This document shows positions 18,464 through 27,092 of a stretch of 64,000 nt of DNA, one piece after another. The stretch's first letter is position 1. Every line of letters starts with the position of its first letter. A model generated the notes under the pieces. It was not told where the DNA came from. It ran no database searches and saw only the letters and a program-made list of their open reading frames with translations. Origin of the DNA: Staphylococcus saprophyticus subsp. saprophyticus ATCC 15305 = NCTC 7292 (GTDB lineage Bacteria; Bacillota; Bacilli; Staphylococcales; Staphylococcaceae). Location of the stretch: positions 434,001 through 498,000 of the forward strand of contig NC_007350.1 of assembly GCF_000010125.1 (NCBI RefSeq). Direction: 5' to 3'. Both the position numbers and the translations under genes were made by a program.

Positions 18464-19380
18464 ATGACAAAATTTAGTTTAGAAAGTTTTTCTTTAAAAG
18501 GTAAAAATGCGATAGTAACAGGCGGTGCACGCGGATTAGGCAAATATTATACCATTGCTTTAACAATGTATGGGCAAATGTAACTGTAGTTAGTTCTTCA
18601 ACCAATGCCTGGGATGAAATGAAAGCATATGTGAAACAGCATGAGGGTAATGTATCCTTCCTTCAGCAAGATTTAACCGAATCGGGTTCTGCAGCAAAGG
18701 TTATCACAAATGCAGTTGGAACGTGGGGGTCACTTGATATATTAGTTAATAATGCAGGTGTTCAAATTAGAAATAATATTTTAGATTATAAAAATGTATC
18801 CTTCCTTCAGCAAGATTTAACCGAATCGGGTTCTGCAGCAAAGGTTATCACAAATGCAGTTGGAACGTGGGGATCACTTGATATATTAGTTAATAATGCA
18901 GGTGTTCAAATTAGAAATAATATTTTAGATTATAAAGATGAAGATTGGCAAAATGTCATAGAAATTAATTTAAATGCAACGTATTATATGGCTCACGAAG
19001 CGGCTAAAGTGATGACAGAACAAGGCTCAGGTAAAATCATTAATATAGGTTCTATGCAGTCATACCGCGCTGGAAAAAATATCTTTCCTTACGCAGCGAG
19101 TAAGCATGGCGTAGTTGGCATTACGCGCGCCTATGCAGATGCTTTGGCACCATACAATATACAAGTAAATGCATTATCTCCTGGTTATATCCGTACTGAT
19201 ATGACGAAAGTGCTAGAAGAAGATCCAATTCGAGGGCGAGAAATTAAAGGACATATACCATCGGGAGAATGGGGTGTTCCGGAAAATTTAATGGGTCCAC
19301 TTATATTTCTAGCTAGTGAAGCCTCAGATTATGTAACAGGTATATCATTACCAGTAGATGGTGGTTATTTACTAAGATAA
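18464..19380 (+). pseudogene. Gluconate-type short-chain dehydrogenase, frameshifted and carrying a 144-bp tandem duplication
   Basis: ATG 18464 has AAGGAG upstream. The Rossmann start is clear (NAIVTGGARGLGKYY), but the frame shifts at the GGG run 18572-18574. One extra G would read on into ANVTVVSSS. Downstream the SDR continues (YAASK motif, SPGYIRTDM, C-terminal LPVDGGYLLR) but contains 48 codons twice, including the NNAG motif (see the repeat entry). An intact copy would be a NAD(P)-dependent gluconate 5- or 2-deoxygluconate 3-dehydrogenase-like enzyme of about 255 residues. Its place after gntP fits sugar-acid metabolism. Two independent lesions make function very unlikely. Confidence 0.88.
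18649..18936 (+). repeat. Tandem duplication, 2 x 144 bp, inside the SDR gene
   Basis: Bases 18649-18792 are repeated at 18793-18936. The only difference I see is GGGGG versus GGGGA in the phrase GTGGGGNTCACTTG, a silent Trp-Gly change. The period of 144 bp is 48 codons, so the duplication is in frame. Near identity means it is recent. Confidence 0.9.
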
Positions 19381-19396
19381 TAGATAAACAGATGCT

Positions 19397-19426
19397 TCGG
19401 ACAAAATCATTTTTGTCCGATTTTTT
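19397..19426 (+). terminator. Terminator after the SDR pseudogene
   Basis: TCGGACAAAA (19397-19406) pairs with TTTTGTCCGA (19411-19420), tetraloop TCAT, then T6. Confidence 0.85.
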
Positions 19427-19651
19427 AATGAAATAAATTTAATAATGTTGATATCAATGCCGTTTGTTTGAATGTGAGACCATTGAATTACAACATGAAT
19501 TAATTTTAAAATGATAAAATAGAGAAGTTACTATTGTCTGAACATACTGAAAATGCATTGGAATGTATAATTTAGATGCTAGATTAAAGTATAGAGATAA
19601 ACGGAAGTATGTTGTAAAGGAAGTAGTTATATCGCTATAGGGGGTTGGAAA

Positions 19652-20725
19652 ATGAAAAGGATATTATTGATTGCGAGTGCTTTTATTGGCGTCATTGTTG
19701 GTGCAGGATTCGCTTCTGGACAAGAAGTGCTCCAATACTTCACAAGTTTTGGCATGATGGGAACATTCGGCGCAATGATAACGACCGCATTATTTACATA
19801 TGTTGGAATGATGTTAGTTTGGCTGGGAAGTAAGTCTGAAACTGATTCTCATAAAGAAGTCATTCATCGTATCACGGGTAAGTCAATGTTTGGAAAATTA
19901 TTGGGATGGGTGATTGATTTAGTCATCATATTCACATTATTTGGTGTAGGGGTTGTCATGATTGCAGGTGCAGGTTCAAATCTTAATCAGCAGTTTGGCT
20001 TACCATCTATCGTTGGCACACTATTGATGACTGTACTTATCATTCTCGCGGGTATGCTGAAAGTTGAAGGTGTTGTAAAAGTAATTGGAAATATTACGCC
20101 GTTTTTAATCATTTTTATAATTATTATTTCAGTTTATAGTTTTATGACAACGGATAGTTCATTTTCACAGTTAAATACTTTGTCTGATGCGAAACCTTCA
20201 ACATTACCGAATTGGTTTGTAGCAGGTGTGAACTACGCATCATTTAATACAGCTGTAGGTGCATCAATGGCCATTGTTATGGGAGGTTCAGAGAAGAATA
20301 CGAAAGTAGCAGCTATTGGTGGACTAGTTGGTGGACTCGCGTTAGGCGTCATGATTGTATTGAGTCATCTGGCTATATTCACGCAAATAGATACTGTTGG
20401 AAATATGGAAATGCCAATGTTAGGTATTGTGAATCATATTTCACCAATACTTGGAGTCATTATGGCTATTGTTATTTTTGGAATGATCTTTAATACGGGT
20501 TTGGGTATGTTTTATGCGTTTGCTACAAGGTTTACAGTCGTAGATACGAAACGCTTCAAACTGTTCTATGCTGTTACCGTTATTGTAGGTCTATGTCTGA
20601 GTTTTGTTGGTTTTACAGATTTAGTAGCAATCTTCTACCCATTAATCGGATACCTAGGCCTTGTATTAATTTTTGTATTGTTGTATGCACCTTTTAAATT
20701 GAAGTTTGGCAAGAAAGATATATAA
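19652..20725 (+). CDS. YkvI family membrane transporter-like protein
   Basis: A 357-residue membrane protein with about ten helices and the opening MKRILLIASAFIGVIVGAGFASGQEVLQYF that marks the YkvI family. This family is a distant branch of the amino acid/polyamine (APC/LeuT-fold) superfamily. The GAGFASGQE segment in helix 1 is the unwound substrate-site region typical of that fold, and NYASFNTAVG near 190 is a further conserved patch. Substrate unknown. The start has GGGGGTTGGAAA upstream. Monocistronic as far as I can see. Confidence 0.8.
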   Translation: MKRILLIASAFIGVIVGAGFASGQEVLQYFTSFGMMGTFGAMITTALFTYVGMMLVWLGSKSETDSHKEVIHRITGKSMFGKLLGWVIDLVIIFTLFGVGVVMIAGAGSNLNQQFGLPSIVGTLLMTVLIILAGMLKVEGVVKVIGNITPFLIIFIIIISVYSFMTTDSSFSQLNTLSDAKPSTLPNWFVAGVNYASFNTAVGASMAIVMGGSEKNTKVAAIGGLVGGLALGVMIVLSHLAIFTQIDTVGNMEMPMLGIVNHISPILGVIMAIVIFGMIFNTGLGMFYAFATRFTVVDTKRFKLFYAVTVIVGLCLSFVGFTDLVAIFYPLIGYLGLVLIFVLLYAPFKLKFGKKDI

Positions 20726-20852
20726 AAGTTTTATTATAATCTATAACTTTGTTTATGCTTGTTGATATTTATGTATATAAAATTAATTTCGAAACACACC
20801 TTATCCTTATTTTTAGTTATAATAAAATAAAGGAATAGAGGGTGTTTTTTTT

Positions 20853-21552
20853 ATGAACGAGGAAACATTAGAAATTTTACAGACGAATGCGTTGCAATTA
20901 TTGGGGATTCAACTAGAAGTATGATATGGATGACTTAAAAGGGATCAGCAATCATATCAAGTCACCATTTACAAATACGTCACGTAAACAATTCAAAGAT
21001 GAGTTGAAACATTTTATCGTCAATATGGGCAGTAATAAAATTTACCATTATACCAATGTTTTCGATGTGAACTTCTTAATATTTAAGTTTAAGAAATATA
21101 AACAGATTTACATTATAGGACCATACATGGAACAGCGACCTAATGAACGACGTTGTAATGAACTGCTACAACAAGCGAATATTAAAATATCTAAATTGTC
21201 TATATTAAAGCAATATTTATTACGTATACCACTGTGTCATCATGTAAAAGCACAGAAGATGTGTCGATTGGCAATTCGCTTTTTGAAGAAGCGAAATATT
21301 GTGTATGAGACTGAAAAAATAGATTTCCATTTTCATTCAAGTACGGCGTCACTTGCAGAATCTAAGACTCAGATTGATTATACGTTAAGAGAAATAGAGC
21401 AACGCTATAATTTAGAAAATCAACTGCTTACTGCAGTAGAAAATGGCAATGTGGATGAGGCATTAGACATTTTAAATAGGATGAATTTATCTGTTTCTGG
21501 GCTACGTAGAGGGAAAGATGATATTTTAAATGAACAGTATAAGGCATTTTAA
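20853..21552 (+). pseudogene. Remnant of an AraC-family regulator (sensor half only, frameshifted)
   Basis: ATG 20853 starts a frame (MNEETLEILQTNALQLLGIQLEV) that hits TGA after 23 codons. The next frame, from about 20917 to 21552, continues the same kind of protein (MDDLKGISNHIKSPF, FIVNMGSNKIYHYTN, YIIGPYMEQRPNERRCNELL). Removing one base near 20917-20925 would join them. The combined 230 residues look like the N-terminal sensor domain of staphylococcal AraC regulators, including the helix REIEQRYNLENQLLTAVENG. The frame then stops at LNEQYKAF, before the two C-terminal helix-turn-helix motifs. With no DNA-binding domain it cannot work as an AraC regulator. The family call is from memory of typical phrases. 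Confidence 0.65.
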
Positions 21553-21652
21553 AAACTTCGTGTATCTTAACAGAAGTTAAAATTGCTGTATTGATTAAAT
21601 TGTCAATTTTAAAACTAAGGAAATTAACCGGAGAAAGGCAAAAGTGATAAAT

Positions 21653-21670
21653 TTGTGAAATTAATCACAA
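21653..21670 (+). promoter_or_regulatory. Rex- or Crp/Fnr-like palindrome upstream of the small HTH gene
   Basis: TTGTGA-AATTAA-TCACAA, arms perfectly inverted. It fits the Crp/Fnr-type pattern TGTGA-N6-TCACA exactly and the Rex consensus TTGTGAAWWWWTTCACAA except at one position. It lies about 90 bp before the next start, suggesting redox or oxygen control. Confidence 0.5.
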
Positions 21671-21759
21671 AACACTTCCAATTTGTATCCTTATGAATTA
21701 AGATAAAGATGTAATAAATGACGCAAGCTTTGCGAAAGAAAAAATACGGAGTGATTCAT

Positions 21760-21951
21760 ATGAGAGAAGTAATTGAAAAGGTTATTTTTTCAAATGAAAG
21801 CAGCTATGAAATTTACATTCATACAGGTGTAAATCAAGGTATTATTAATGATATTAAAGATGGATACAGAAGTATTGACTATATAGCTTATATTGATGCA
21901 GAAAAATTATACAACTATGGATTGAAAAAGACGCTATTAGTTAATCATTAA
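21760..21951 (+). CDS. Small helix-turn-helix-like protein, 63 residues
   Basis: A longer frame opens at 21718, but the ATG at 21760 has CGGAGTGA just upstream and gives a neat 63-residue protein starting MREVIEKVIF. The centre (SYEIYIHTGVNQGIINDIKDGYRSIDYI then AEKLYNYGL) resembles the Cro/C1-type helix-turn-helix of small staphylococcal proteins, where a Gly-Val-Asn-Gln turn is followed by a recognition helix. It may be a small DNA-binding regulator or a degraded one. The Rex/Fnr-like box upstream hints at redox control. No further function can be given. Confidence 0.6.
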   Translation: MREVIEKVIFSNESSYEIYIHTGVNQGIINDIKDGYRSIDYIAYIDAEKLYNYGLKKTLLVNH

Positions 21952-22088
21952 TACACTGTATGCATCAAGTAATTAAAAAGTTTTGTTGTATTCACAATTT
22001 ATGAATATAGCAAACGGGTATTATTATTAAAGTTTTTCTCCCTCGTATTAACTTTCATGATTTATTTGAAACGCCCTAAAGTATTTTA

Positions 22089-22130
22089 AAAAGCCTATGT
22101 TTACTGTCCATCCAGTAACATAGGCTTTTA
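22089..22130. terminator. Bidirectional terminator
   Basis: AAAAGCCTATGTTTACTG pairs with CAGTAACATAGGCTTTT (one bulge) around a 6-nt loop, with T and A tracts on the two sides. It lies between the small HTH gene and the convergent 89-residue gene. Confidence 0.75.
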
Positions 22131-22153
22131 GTTATAGTATTTAATGATGACAA

Positions 22154-22423
22154 TTAAACATAATCTTTAAAATTATGCTTGATTTCATTAAAATCATATA
22201 AAGAGTTGTACATACGCATACGAATATGTTCTTCAGATGCATAAGGAATACGTAAGTGATTATGTTGTGCTACATATTTACGGAAAGTTTTTTCTAATTG
22301 TTGTCGTTCTAATATAGGCATTTGAATCCATTCATCTTTGTCGAATAAATCTTCAAAATGAAATTGGAAACTTGTTCGATCTATTGATTTTCTTAATGCT
22401 TCTAATTTTTCATCAAAATTCAT
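22154..22423 (-). CDS. Small conserved hypothetical protein, 89 residues
   Basis: A soluble, charged protein of 89 residues. The central FEDLFDKDEWIQMPILERQQLEKTFRKYV resembles the DUF1413 pattern (DLF, an EW pair, then a helix with an ER and a terminal FRKYV). I hold that family call loosely. There is no catalytic motif and no membrane segment. The ATG has a strong GGGAGGGG site 11 bases upstream, which supports real expression. It has its own terminator and its own AT-rich upstream region, so it is monocistronic. Function unknown. Confidence 0.65.
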   Translation of the reverse strand: MNFDEKLEALRKSIDRTSFQFHFEDLFDKDEWIQMPILERQQLEKTFRKYVAQHNHLRIPYASEEHIRMRMYNSLYDFNEIKHNFKDYV

Positions 22424-22627
22424 AATATATATGCCCCTCCCTTAACGCTACAATAAACATTATTAATATATACTTTATTATATACCCACTTTATATTGAA
22501 ATATGGATATTGACAAGCTAATCAAAAGTAAAACTTTCAAGAAAATGAAAACGCCATGATACAATAATCGTAATTAGAGAAATATTTAAATAAATATAGA
22601 GAAGTATAAATAGAAAGGAAGATATAC

Positions 22628-23332
22628 ATGGTTGAATTACAAGATAAAGTGGCAGTCGTAACAGGAGCGAGTAGTGGTATCGGTGCAAGTATAGCCGAAA
22701 CATTAGCTAATCAAGGAGTCAAAGTTGTCTTAACAGGACGAGATGAGTCGCGCTTAGCAGAAGTGGCTAAACGTATACAAGATAATAAACAAGCAGTAGT
22801 TGAGACAAGTATTGTGGATGTTACACACAAAGAAGAAGTAACAGAATTAGTTGAAAAAACAAAAGAAAAATTTGGTCAGATTGATATTTTAGTGAATAGT
22901 GCTGGCTTAATGTTATCATCAGCAATAACTGAGGGTGACGTTGAAGCATGGGAAGCAATGATTGATGTGAATATCAAAGGTACCTTATATACAATTAATG
23001 CTGTGCTACCATCTATGCTAAATCAGTCTAGTGGTCACATTATCAATATTGCCTCAATTTCTGGATTTGAAGTTACTAAAAAAAGCACGCTTTATAGTGC
23101 ATCCAAAGCAGCTGTACACAGTATTACACAAGGTCTAGAAAAAGAATTAGCGAAAACAGGCGTACGTGTGACAAGTATTTCTCCTGGGATGGTTGATACA
23201 CCATTAAGTGGAGATACAGATTGGGGAGCACGCAAAAAATTAGATCCTAAAGATATTGCAGAAGCAGCAATTTATGCATTACAGCAACCAAGCCATGTCA
23301 ATGTGAATGAAGTGACAGTGAGACCTGTTTAA
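22628..23332 (+). CDS. SDR family NADP-dependent oxidoreductase (YdfG-like)
   Basis: A 234-residue classical short-chain dehydrogenase with a full motif set. The cofactor loop is [13 protein letters not shown] near 13-25. Residues TGR near 37-39 favour NADP. NSAG lies near 94 and the catalytic tetrad includes S near 140 and YSASK at about 156-160. [10 protein letters not shown] follows near 188. Relatives such as YdfG act on 3-hydroxy acids or serine, or reduce small carbonyls; the substrate here is not determinable. The ATG follows AAAGGAAGAT. Single gene. Confidence 0.88.
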   Translation: MVELQDKVAVVTGASSGIGASIAETLANQGVKVVLTGRDESRLAEVAKRIQDNKQAVVETSIVDVTHKEEVTELVEKTKEKFGQIDILVNSAGLMLSSAITEGDVEAWEAMIDVNIKGTLYTINAVLPSMLNQSSGHIINIASISGFEVTKKSTLYSASKAAVHSITQGLEKELAKTGVRVTSISPGMVDTPLSGDTDWGARKKLDPKDIAEAAIYALQQPSHVNVNEVTVRPV

Positions 23333-23352
23333 ACATAAATGAAATATTAGAA

Positions 23353-23384
23353 GGCCGGGACATCAATAAGAAGTGTCTCGGCCA
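23353..23384 (+). terminator. Hairpin after the SDR gene
   Basis: GGCCGGGACA pairs with TGTCTCGGCC (one G-U) around a loop of about 11 nt. No proper T-run follows, so terminator strength is doubtful. Confidence 0.5.
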
Positions 23385-23580
23385 AATTAATTTATATGGA
23401 CTGTAATCTACATGCTAAGTTACAAATATAAAAACGCTAGCTCATGTATTACGCAAATGAGATTCATTTAACGCGTTATTTAATAAGAGCGAAGACTATG
23501 AAATTTTTATCAGGACTTTTTGATTTTGTTCATCTTACTAATAGTTTAGCTTGAATGTATTCGTGAAAGAAGTGAGAAAA

Positions 23581-24081
23581 ATGGAAATGCGATACCTTAC
23601 CGAAAGAGATGTAAAACAGTACCGAGCCATTCGATTAAAATCGTTACAGACGGATCCAAAGGGATTTGTATCAACATATGAACGTGAAAAATCATTGCCG
23701 GAAGATGAATTTAAAGCACGGCTTAAATTAAATGATACGCATTTTACGATAGGCACGTTTGATAGTGGGGAGCTTATTTGTATCGCTACATTTTATAGTG
23801 AGAGAATGGAAAAGGTAAAACATAAAGGTAACTTAGTGACTGTCTATTGTGATCCCCGATATAGAGGTCAAGGTATTACAGCTCAAATGATACAACATAT
23901 CATTAACGATGTTAGTGTGGTTGGTGTTGTGAAAATCATTGGCTTATGTGTATTATCTGAGAATACACAAGCCATTCGTTTGTATGAAAAATTAGGGTTT
24001 AAGCGTTATGGTAGGGAACCTAAATCAATCTTTGATGGTCATAGGTATTATGATGAAGACTTAATGTATCTTGAAGTGTAG
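23581..24081 (+). CDS. GNAT family N-acetyltransferase
   Basis: A 166-residue acetyltransferase with the GNAT core: LVTVYCDPRYRGQGITAQMIQHI near 88-110 holds the acetyl-CoA loop (R-G-Q-G-I-T), and ENTQAIRLYEKLGFKRYG near 131-148 is the usual C-terminal motif B. The acceptor is unknown. The frame extends upstream to 23551, but ATG 23581 with GTGAGAAAA before it is the likelier start. A second ATG two codons on is possible. It stands alone and is followed by a strong terminator. Confidence 0.85.
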   Translation: MEMRYLTERDVKQYRAIRLKSLQTDPKGFVSTYEREKSLPEDEFKARLKLNDTHFTIGTFDSGELICIATFYSERMEKVKHKGNLVTVYCDPRYRGQGITAQMIQHIINDVSVVGVVKIIGLCVLSENTQAIRLYEKLGFKRYGREPKSIFDGHRYYDEDLMYLEV

Positions 24082-24118
24082 TTGTTATAAATAACACGTA
24101 TTCAACTCATGGGTGCAC

Positions 24119-24166
24119 ATAAAAAAACCAGGGCGAGTCACCATTATGTCTCGTTCTGGTTTTTTA
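24119..24166. terminator. Bidirectional terminator
   Basis: An AAAAACCAGGGCGAG arm pairs with CTCGTTCTGGTTTTT (G-U pairs) around a 12-nt loop. It lies between the convergent GNAT and VOC genes. Confidence 0.75.
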
Positions 24167-24176
24167 GTTTGAAATA

Positions 24177-24545
24177 TCATAACCATTCTATAATTTCAAT
24201 TCTGTTACCAAATGGGTCATAGATATAAAAACGATTGGCGCCTTCAAGTTCATCACCATAGATGATTTCAATTTCTTTAGCTTCAAGTTCTTTCCGTATA
24301 TCTGAAGCGTTCTGTACTAAAAAGGCTGGGTGGGCCTTTGTTGCTGGTTTAAAGTCATCTTGAACACCAATATGTAGTTGTTGGTCACCAACTTGAAACC
24401 AAACGCCACCATTTTTCGCGAGATTGGAGGGTTTTGCTATTTCTTTAAAACCTAATTTATCAGAATAAAAAGCCTTTGCTAACGATTCATTGTGAGGTGG
24501 TGCAGCTAACTGAACATGATCAATACCTAAAAATTGATTGAACAT
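24177..24545 (-). CDS. VOC family protein (glyoxalase/dioxygenase fold)
   Basis: A 122-residue protein with two beta-alpha-beta-beta-beta modules of the vicinal oxygen chelate fold. IDHVQLAAPP near 8-17 carries the first metal-ligand-type His, LHIGVQDDF near 53-61 the second, and NRFYIYDPFGNRIEII near 104-119 the typical last strand with a terminal Glu. It could be a glyoxalase, a resistance protein or a lyase; none can be preferred. The ATG at 24545 has AAAGGAG upstream, better than the TTG at 24554 that would add three residues. Confidence 0.8.
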   Translation of the reverse strand: MFNQFLGIDHVQLAAPPHNESLAKAFYSDKLGFKEIAKPSNLAKNGGVWFQVGDQQLHIGVQDDFKPATKAHPAFLVQNASDIRKELEAKEIEIIYGDELEGANRFYIYDPFGNRIEIIEWL

Positions 24546-24664
24546 AAATAACAACTCCTTTAATATATAATAGCAAAAATATAACTATAAAAGTATTTGG
24601 TAAATTATTTTTTTATAAATTAGAAGCAACTAATTATTTTAAAAGTTCATTTTATTCTATTGCA

Positions 24665-24687
24665 ATTGATAATCGTTTTCGATTAAA
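24665..24687 (+). promoter_or_regulatory. Fur box upstream of the FhuD2-like gene
   Basis: The segment TTGATAATCGTTTTCGATT closely follows the Fur consensus GATAATGATTATCATTATC (7-1-7 pattern, with a few changes). It lies about 40 bp before the TTG start and predicts iron repression. Confidence 0.65.
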
Positions 24688-24721
24688 ATGGTAGTAATAA
24701 ACAAGAGAAGAGGTTATCGTT

Positions 24722-25633
24722 TTGAAAAAAATTTTATGCTTGATGTTATGTTAGTTATTGTTTTTAGCAGCTTGCGGTAATGGTTCGAAAAATTCAGAGT
24801 CAAAAGATGACAAAGGTACAAAGACTTATACTACAGATGATGGTAGTAAAGTAAAAATACCTAAAAATCCAAAAAGAGTACTTGTGTTAACCGCTAATTA
24901 TGGAAACTTTAAAAAATTAGGTGTTAAACCTGTCGCTATCACAAATGTATTTCCAGATTCTAAATATTTAGATATGAGTAAGGTTAAAAAAATTGATCCT
25001 GAAAATGTTGAAGCGGCGGCAAAATTAAAACCAGATTTAATTATTACATATAAAGAGAACAAGAATAATAAAAAATTAGCTAAAATTGCACTGACAGTAC
25101 CTATTAAAGTACAGGATATGGACTATAAAGATACACATATTGAAATTGGGAAATTAGTAAACAAAGAAGCTAAAGCTAAAAAACAAGCTGATAAACTATC
25201 AGAAAAACTAGCTAAAGATGGTAAAGAAATTAAGAAAGCAATTGGTAAAGATAATACTTTTTCAATTATGGATATTCAAGCAAAAGATATTTATCAATTT
25301 GGCCCTAGATTCGGCCGCGGAAGTGAAGCTATATATGAAGGGTTTAAGTTGAAAGAGGACCCAGAAGCTAAGCAAGCAATGCCAAAAGAGAAGTTTATGA
25401 AAGTTCCAAAAGAGAAATTCAATACGTATTCGGGAGATTATTTACTCCTTCCTACTAAAGATGGTAAGAAACCGAATAATGATTTTGTGAAATCAAATAC
25501 TTGGAAAAATAATAAAGCTGTTCAAAACGGTAATGTTATTTATTATTCTATGGATGAAGCAATTTATGCAGATTTAATTTCAGTAGAGAAACAAGCTGAA
25601 CTATTTAAAAAAGAACTTTTAAAGCATAAGTAA
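24722..25633 (+). pseudogene. FhuD2-like siderophore-binding lipoprotein with a stop codon in the signal peptide
   Basis: From TTG 24722 (AGAGG upstream) the frame reads LKKILCLMLC, a TAG at codon 11 (24752-24754), then LLFLAAC with the lipobox Cys at codon 18. The mature protein follows uninterrupted to 25633. It resembles S. aureus FhuD2, the hydroxamate siderophore receptor: DDGSKVKIPKNPKRVLVL, AAKLKPDLIITY, KDGKEIKKAIGKDN, FGPRFGRGSEAIYEGF, YSGDYLLLP. The next start, TTG 24758, leaves only four residues before the Cys, too short for export. No permease genes adjoin, as expected for a FhuD2 orphan that uses FhuCBG. A single base change would repair it. Confidence 0.8.
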
Positions 25634-25694
25634 AAACTAAGCACGTCATAGTCATCGAATTTATATAATTTGATATCTATGACGTGCTTAGTTT
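25634..25694. terminator. 18-bp perfect bidirectional terminator
   Basis: Arms 25634-25651 and 25677-25694 (core AAGCACGTCATAG) are fully complementary, and the loop can pair further. It separates the lipoprotein gene from the convergent his operon. Confidence 0.85.
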
Positions 25695-25704
25695 ATTTTG
25701 ACGC

Positions 25705-26337
25705 TTACCAGTGATCAATATCACTTCGTTCGCCTTTAAAATTATTGGCTGTTTGATGACGTTTTGCTAGTACTTTTTCAACATCTTCAAATTTAATATT
25801 TAAAGCATGTAATAATACAAAAAGGTGATACATAACATCGGCGGTTTCATTCGTCACCTCTTCAACGTCGCCTTTCATTGCACCAATCACCACCTCAAAT
25901 GCTTCCTCACCAAATTTTTTAGTTATTTTTTCAAGTCCTTCTTTTAATAAATATTGAGTATACGAATTACTTTTATCTGCCTGCGCACTTGCTGCAACTG
26001 TTTGTTCAAGTTGTTGCACATTAAAAGGTACGGACGTATTAAAACAACTTTGACTACCTGTATGACAGGTTGGTCCGTTTGGAAGTACTTCAATAAGCAA
26101 TGTATCTTGATCACAATCCAGATGGATATGTTTCACTATTTGTGTGTGACCTGAAGTTTCACCTTTAGTCCATAAACGTTCTTTTGAGCGAGAGTAAAAT
26201 GTAACAATCCCCTCAGTGAGTGTTTTTTGATAGGCAGTTTCATTCATATATCCTAGCATAAGTACTTGCTTGTTACGTACATCTTGTAATACAACAGGAA
26301 TAAGTCCTTTGTCAAAATCAGGCTCTTGAGTAGTCAT
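25705..26337 (-). CDS. hisIE: Bifunctional phosphoribosyl-AMP cyclohydrolase / phosphoribosyl-ATP pyrophosphatase
   Basis: Carries out steps 2 and 3 of histidine synthesis. The 210 residues divide into an N-terminal HisI domain (LIPVVLQD near 12-19, LGYMNETAY, TFYSRSKERLWTKGETSGHTQ near 46-65, DCDQDTLLIEV, and the Cys-His metal site around TCHTGSQSCF) and a C-terminal HisE domain (about 118-205) with the EEAFEVVIGA and NETADVMYHLFVLL MazG-like acidic helices. It is the last gene of the operon, overlaps hisF by 4 bases and ends at the shared terminator. Confidence 0.95.
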   Translation of the reverse strand: MTTQEPDFDKGLIPVVLQDVRNKQVLMLGYMNETAYQKTLTEGIVTFYSRSKERLWTKGETSGHTQIVKHIHLDCDQDTLLIEVLPNGPTCHTGSQSCFNTSVPFNVQQLEQTVAASAQADKSNSYTQYLLKEGLEKITKKFGEEAFEVVIGAMKGDVEEVTNETADVMYHLFVLLHALNIKFEDVEKVLAKRHQTANNFKGERSDIDHW

Positions 26338-27092
26338 CTTACTGGAATACCTCCTCGTTTCATTGATGATTTAATTTGATTCACAGTTGTTTCTTTATCG
26401 TGTAATATGCTTGCCGCAAGTCCCGCTGAAACGTTTGTTTCTTTAAACAAGTCAACGAAATGTTCAGGATTTCCGCCACCACCAGAAGCGATAACGGGAA
26501 TATTCACAAGTTTTTCAATTTCATGTAAGTGTGAGACATCAAAACCTTGTTTCATACCATCGTGCGTCATACTTGTAATGAGAAGTTCACCTGCGCCTAG
26601 GGCTTCAACTTCTTGAACCCAATCATAAACGCGTTTATCCGTTCGCTGTTTACCACCGTGTGTGTAACAAAAATAATCATTTAGTTCGCTATCGTAATTG
26701 CTATCTATGGCGATACATATACATTGTCGTCCAAATTTTTCGCTGGCTTCTTTTATAAAACTTGGATTTTTAAGTGCACTTGAATTTAAGGATACTTTAT
26801 CTGCACCGTGGTTTAACAATTGAGAGATATCGTCAATGGTTGAAATACCACCGCCAACTGTCAATGGAATGAAAAGTTTTTCTGCTGTTTCCGAAATAAC
26901 ATCAAGTACAAGATCATGTCCAGCTTCTGTACGTGAAATGTCTAAGAAAACAAGTTCATCAGCACCTTGTTCATTATAATAAAGTGCAAAATCTACAGGG
27001 TTGCCAATATCACGCAAGCCTTTAAATTGAATGCCTTTGACGACGCGACCATCTTTGACATCTAAGCATGGAATAATGCGTTTTTTAATCAT
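26334..27092 (-). CDS. hisF: Imidazole glycerol phosphate synthase, cyclase subunit
   Basis: TIM-barrel subunit that takes ammonia from HisH to close the imidazole ring, giving IGP and AICAR. 252 residues. The opening [17 protein letters not shown] holds the catalytic Asp near residue 11; the phosphate site GGGIST lies near 81 and DSN.. near 130 carries the second catalytic Asp. [13 protein letters not shown] near 198-210 is the second phosphate site. Start overlaps hisA by four bases. Partner of HisH two genes upstream. Confidence 0.95.
   Translation of the reverse strand: MIKKRIIPCLDVKDGRVVKGIQFKGLRDIGNPVDFALYYNEQGADELVFLDISRTEAGHDLVLDVISETAEKLFIPLTVGGGISTIDDISQLLNHGADKVSLNSSALKNPSFIKEASEKFGRQCICIAIDSNYDSELNDYFCYTHGGKQRTDKRVYDWVQEVEALGAGELLITSMTHDGMKQGFDVSHLHEIEKLVNIPVIASGGGGNPEHFVDLFKETNVSAGLAASILHDKETTVNQIKSSMKRGGIPVR

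Noticed and set aside
18619..19380. Intact 253-residue SDR starting at ATG 18619
   Set aside because: It lacks the cofactor-binding N-terminus, which lies just upstream in another frame, and contains a duplicated 48-residue block.
24758..25633. FhuD2-like gene starting at TTG 24758 as an intact gene
   Set aside because: This start has no ribosome site and leaves four residues before the lipobox Cys, too short for a signal peptide. The upstream TTG with a ribosome site and Lys-rich n-region is clearly the real start, interrupted by TAG.
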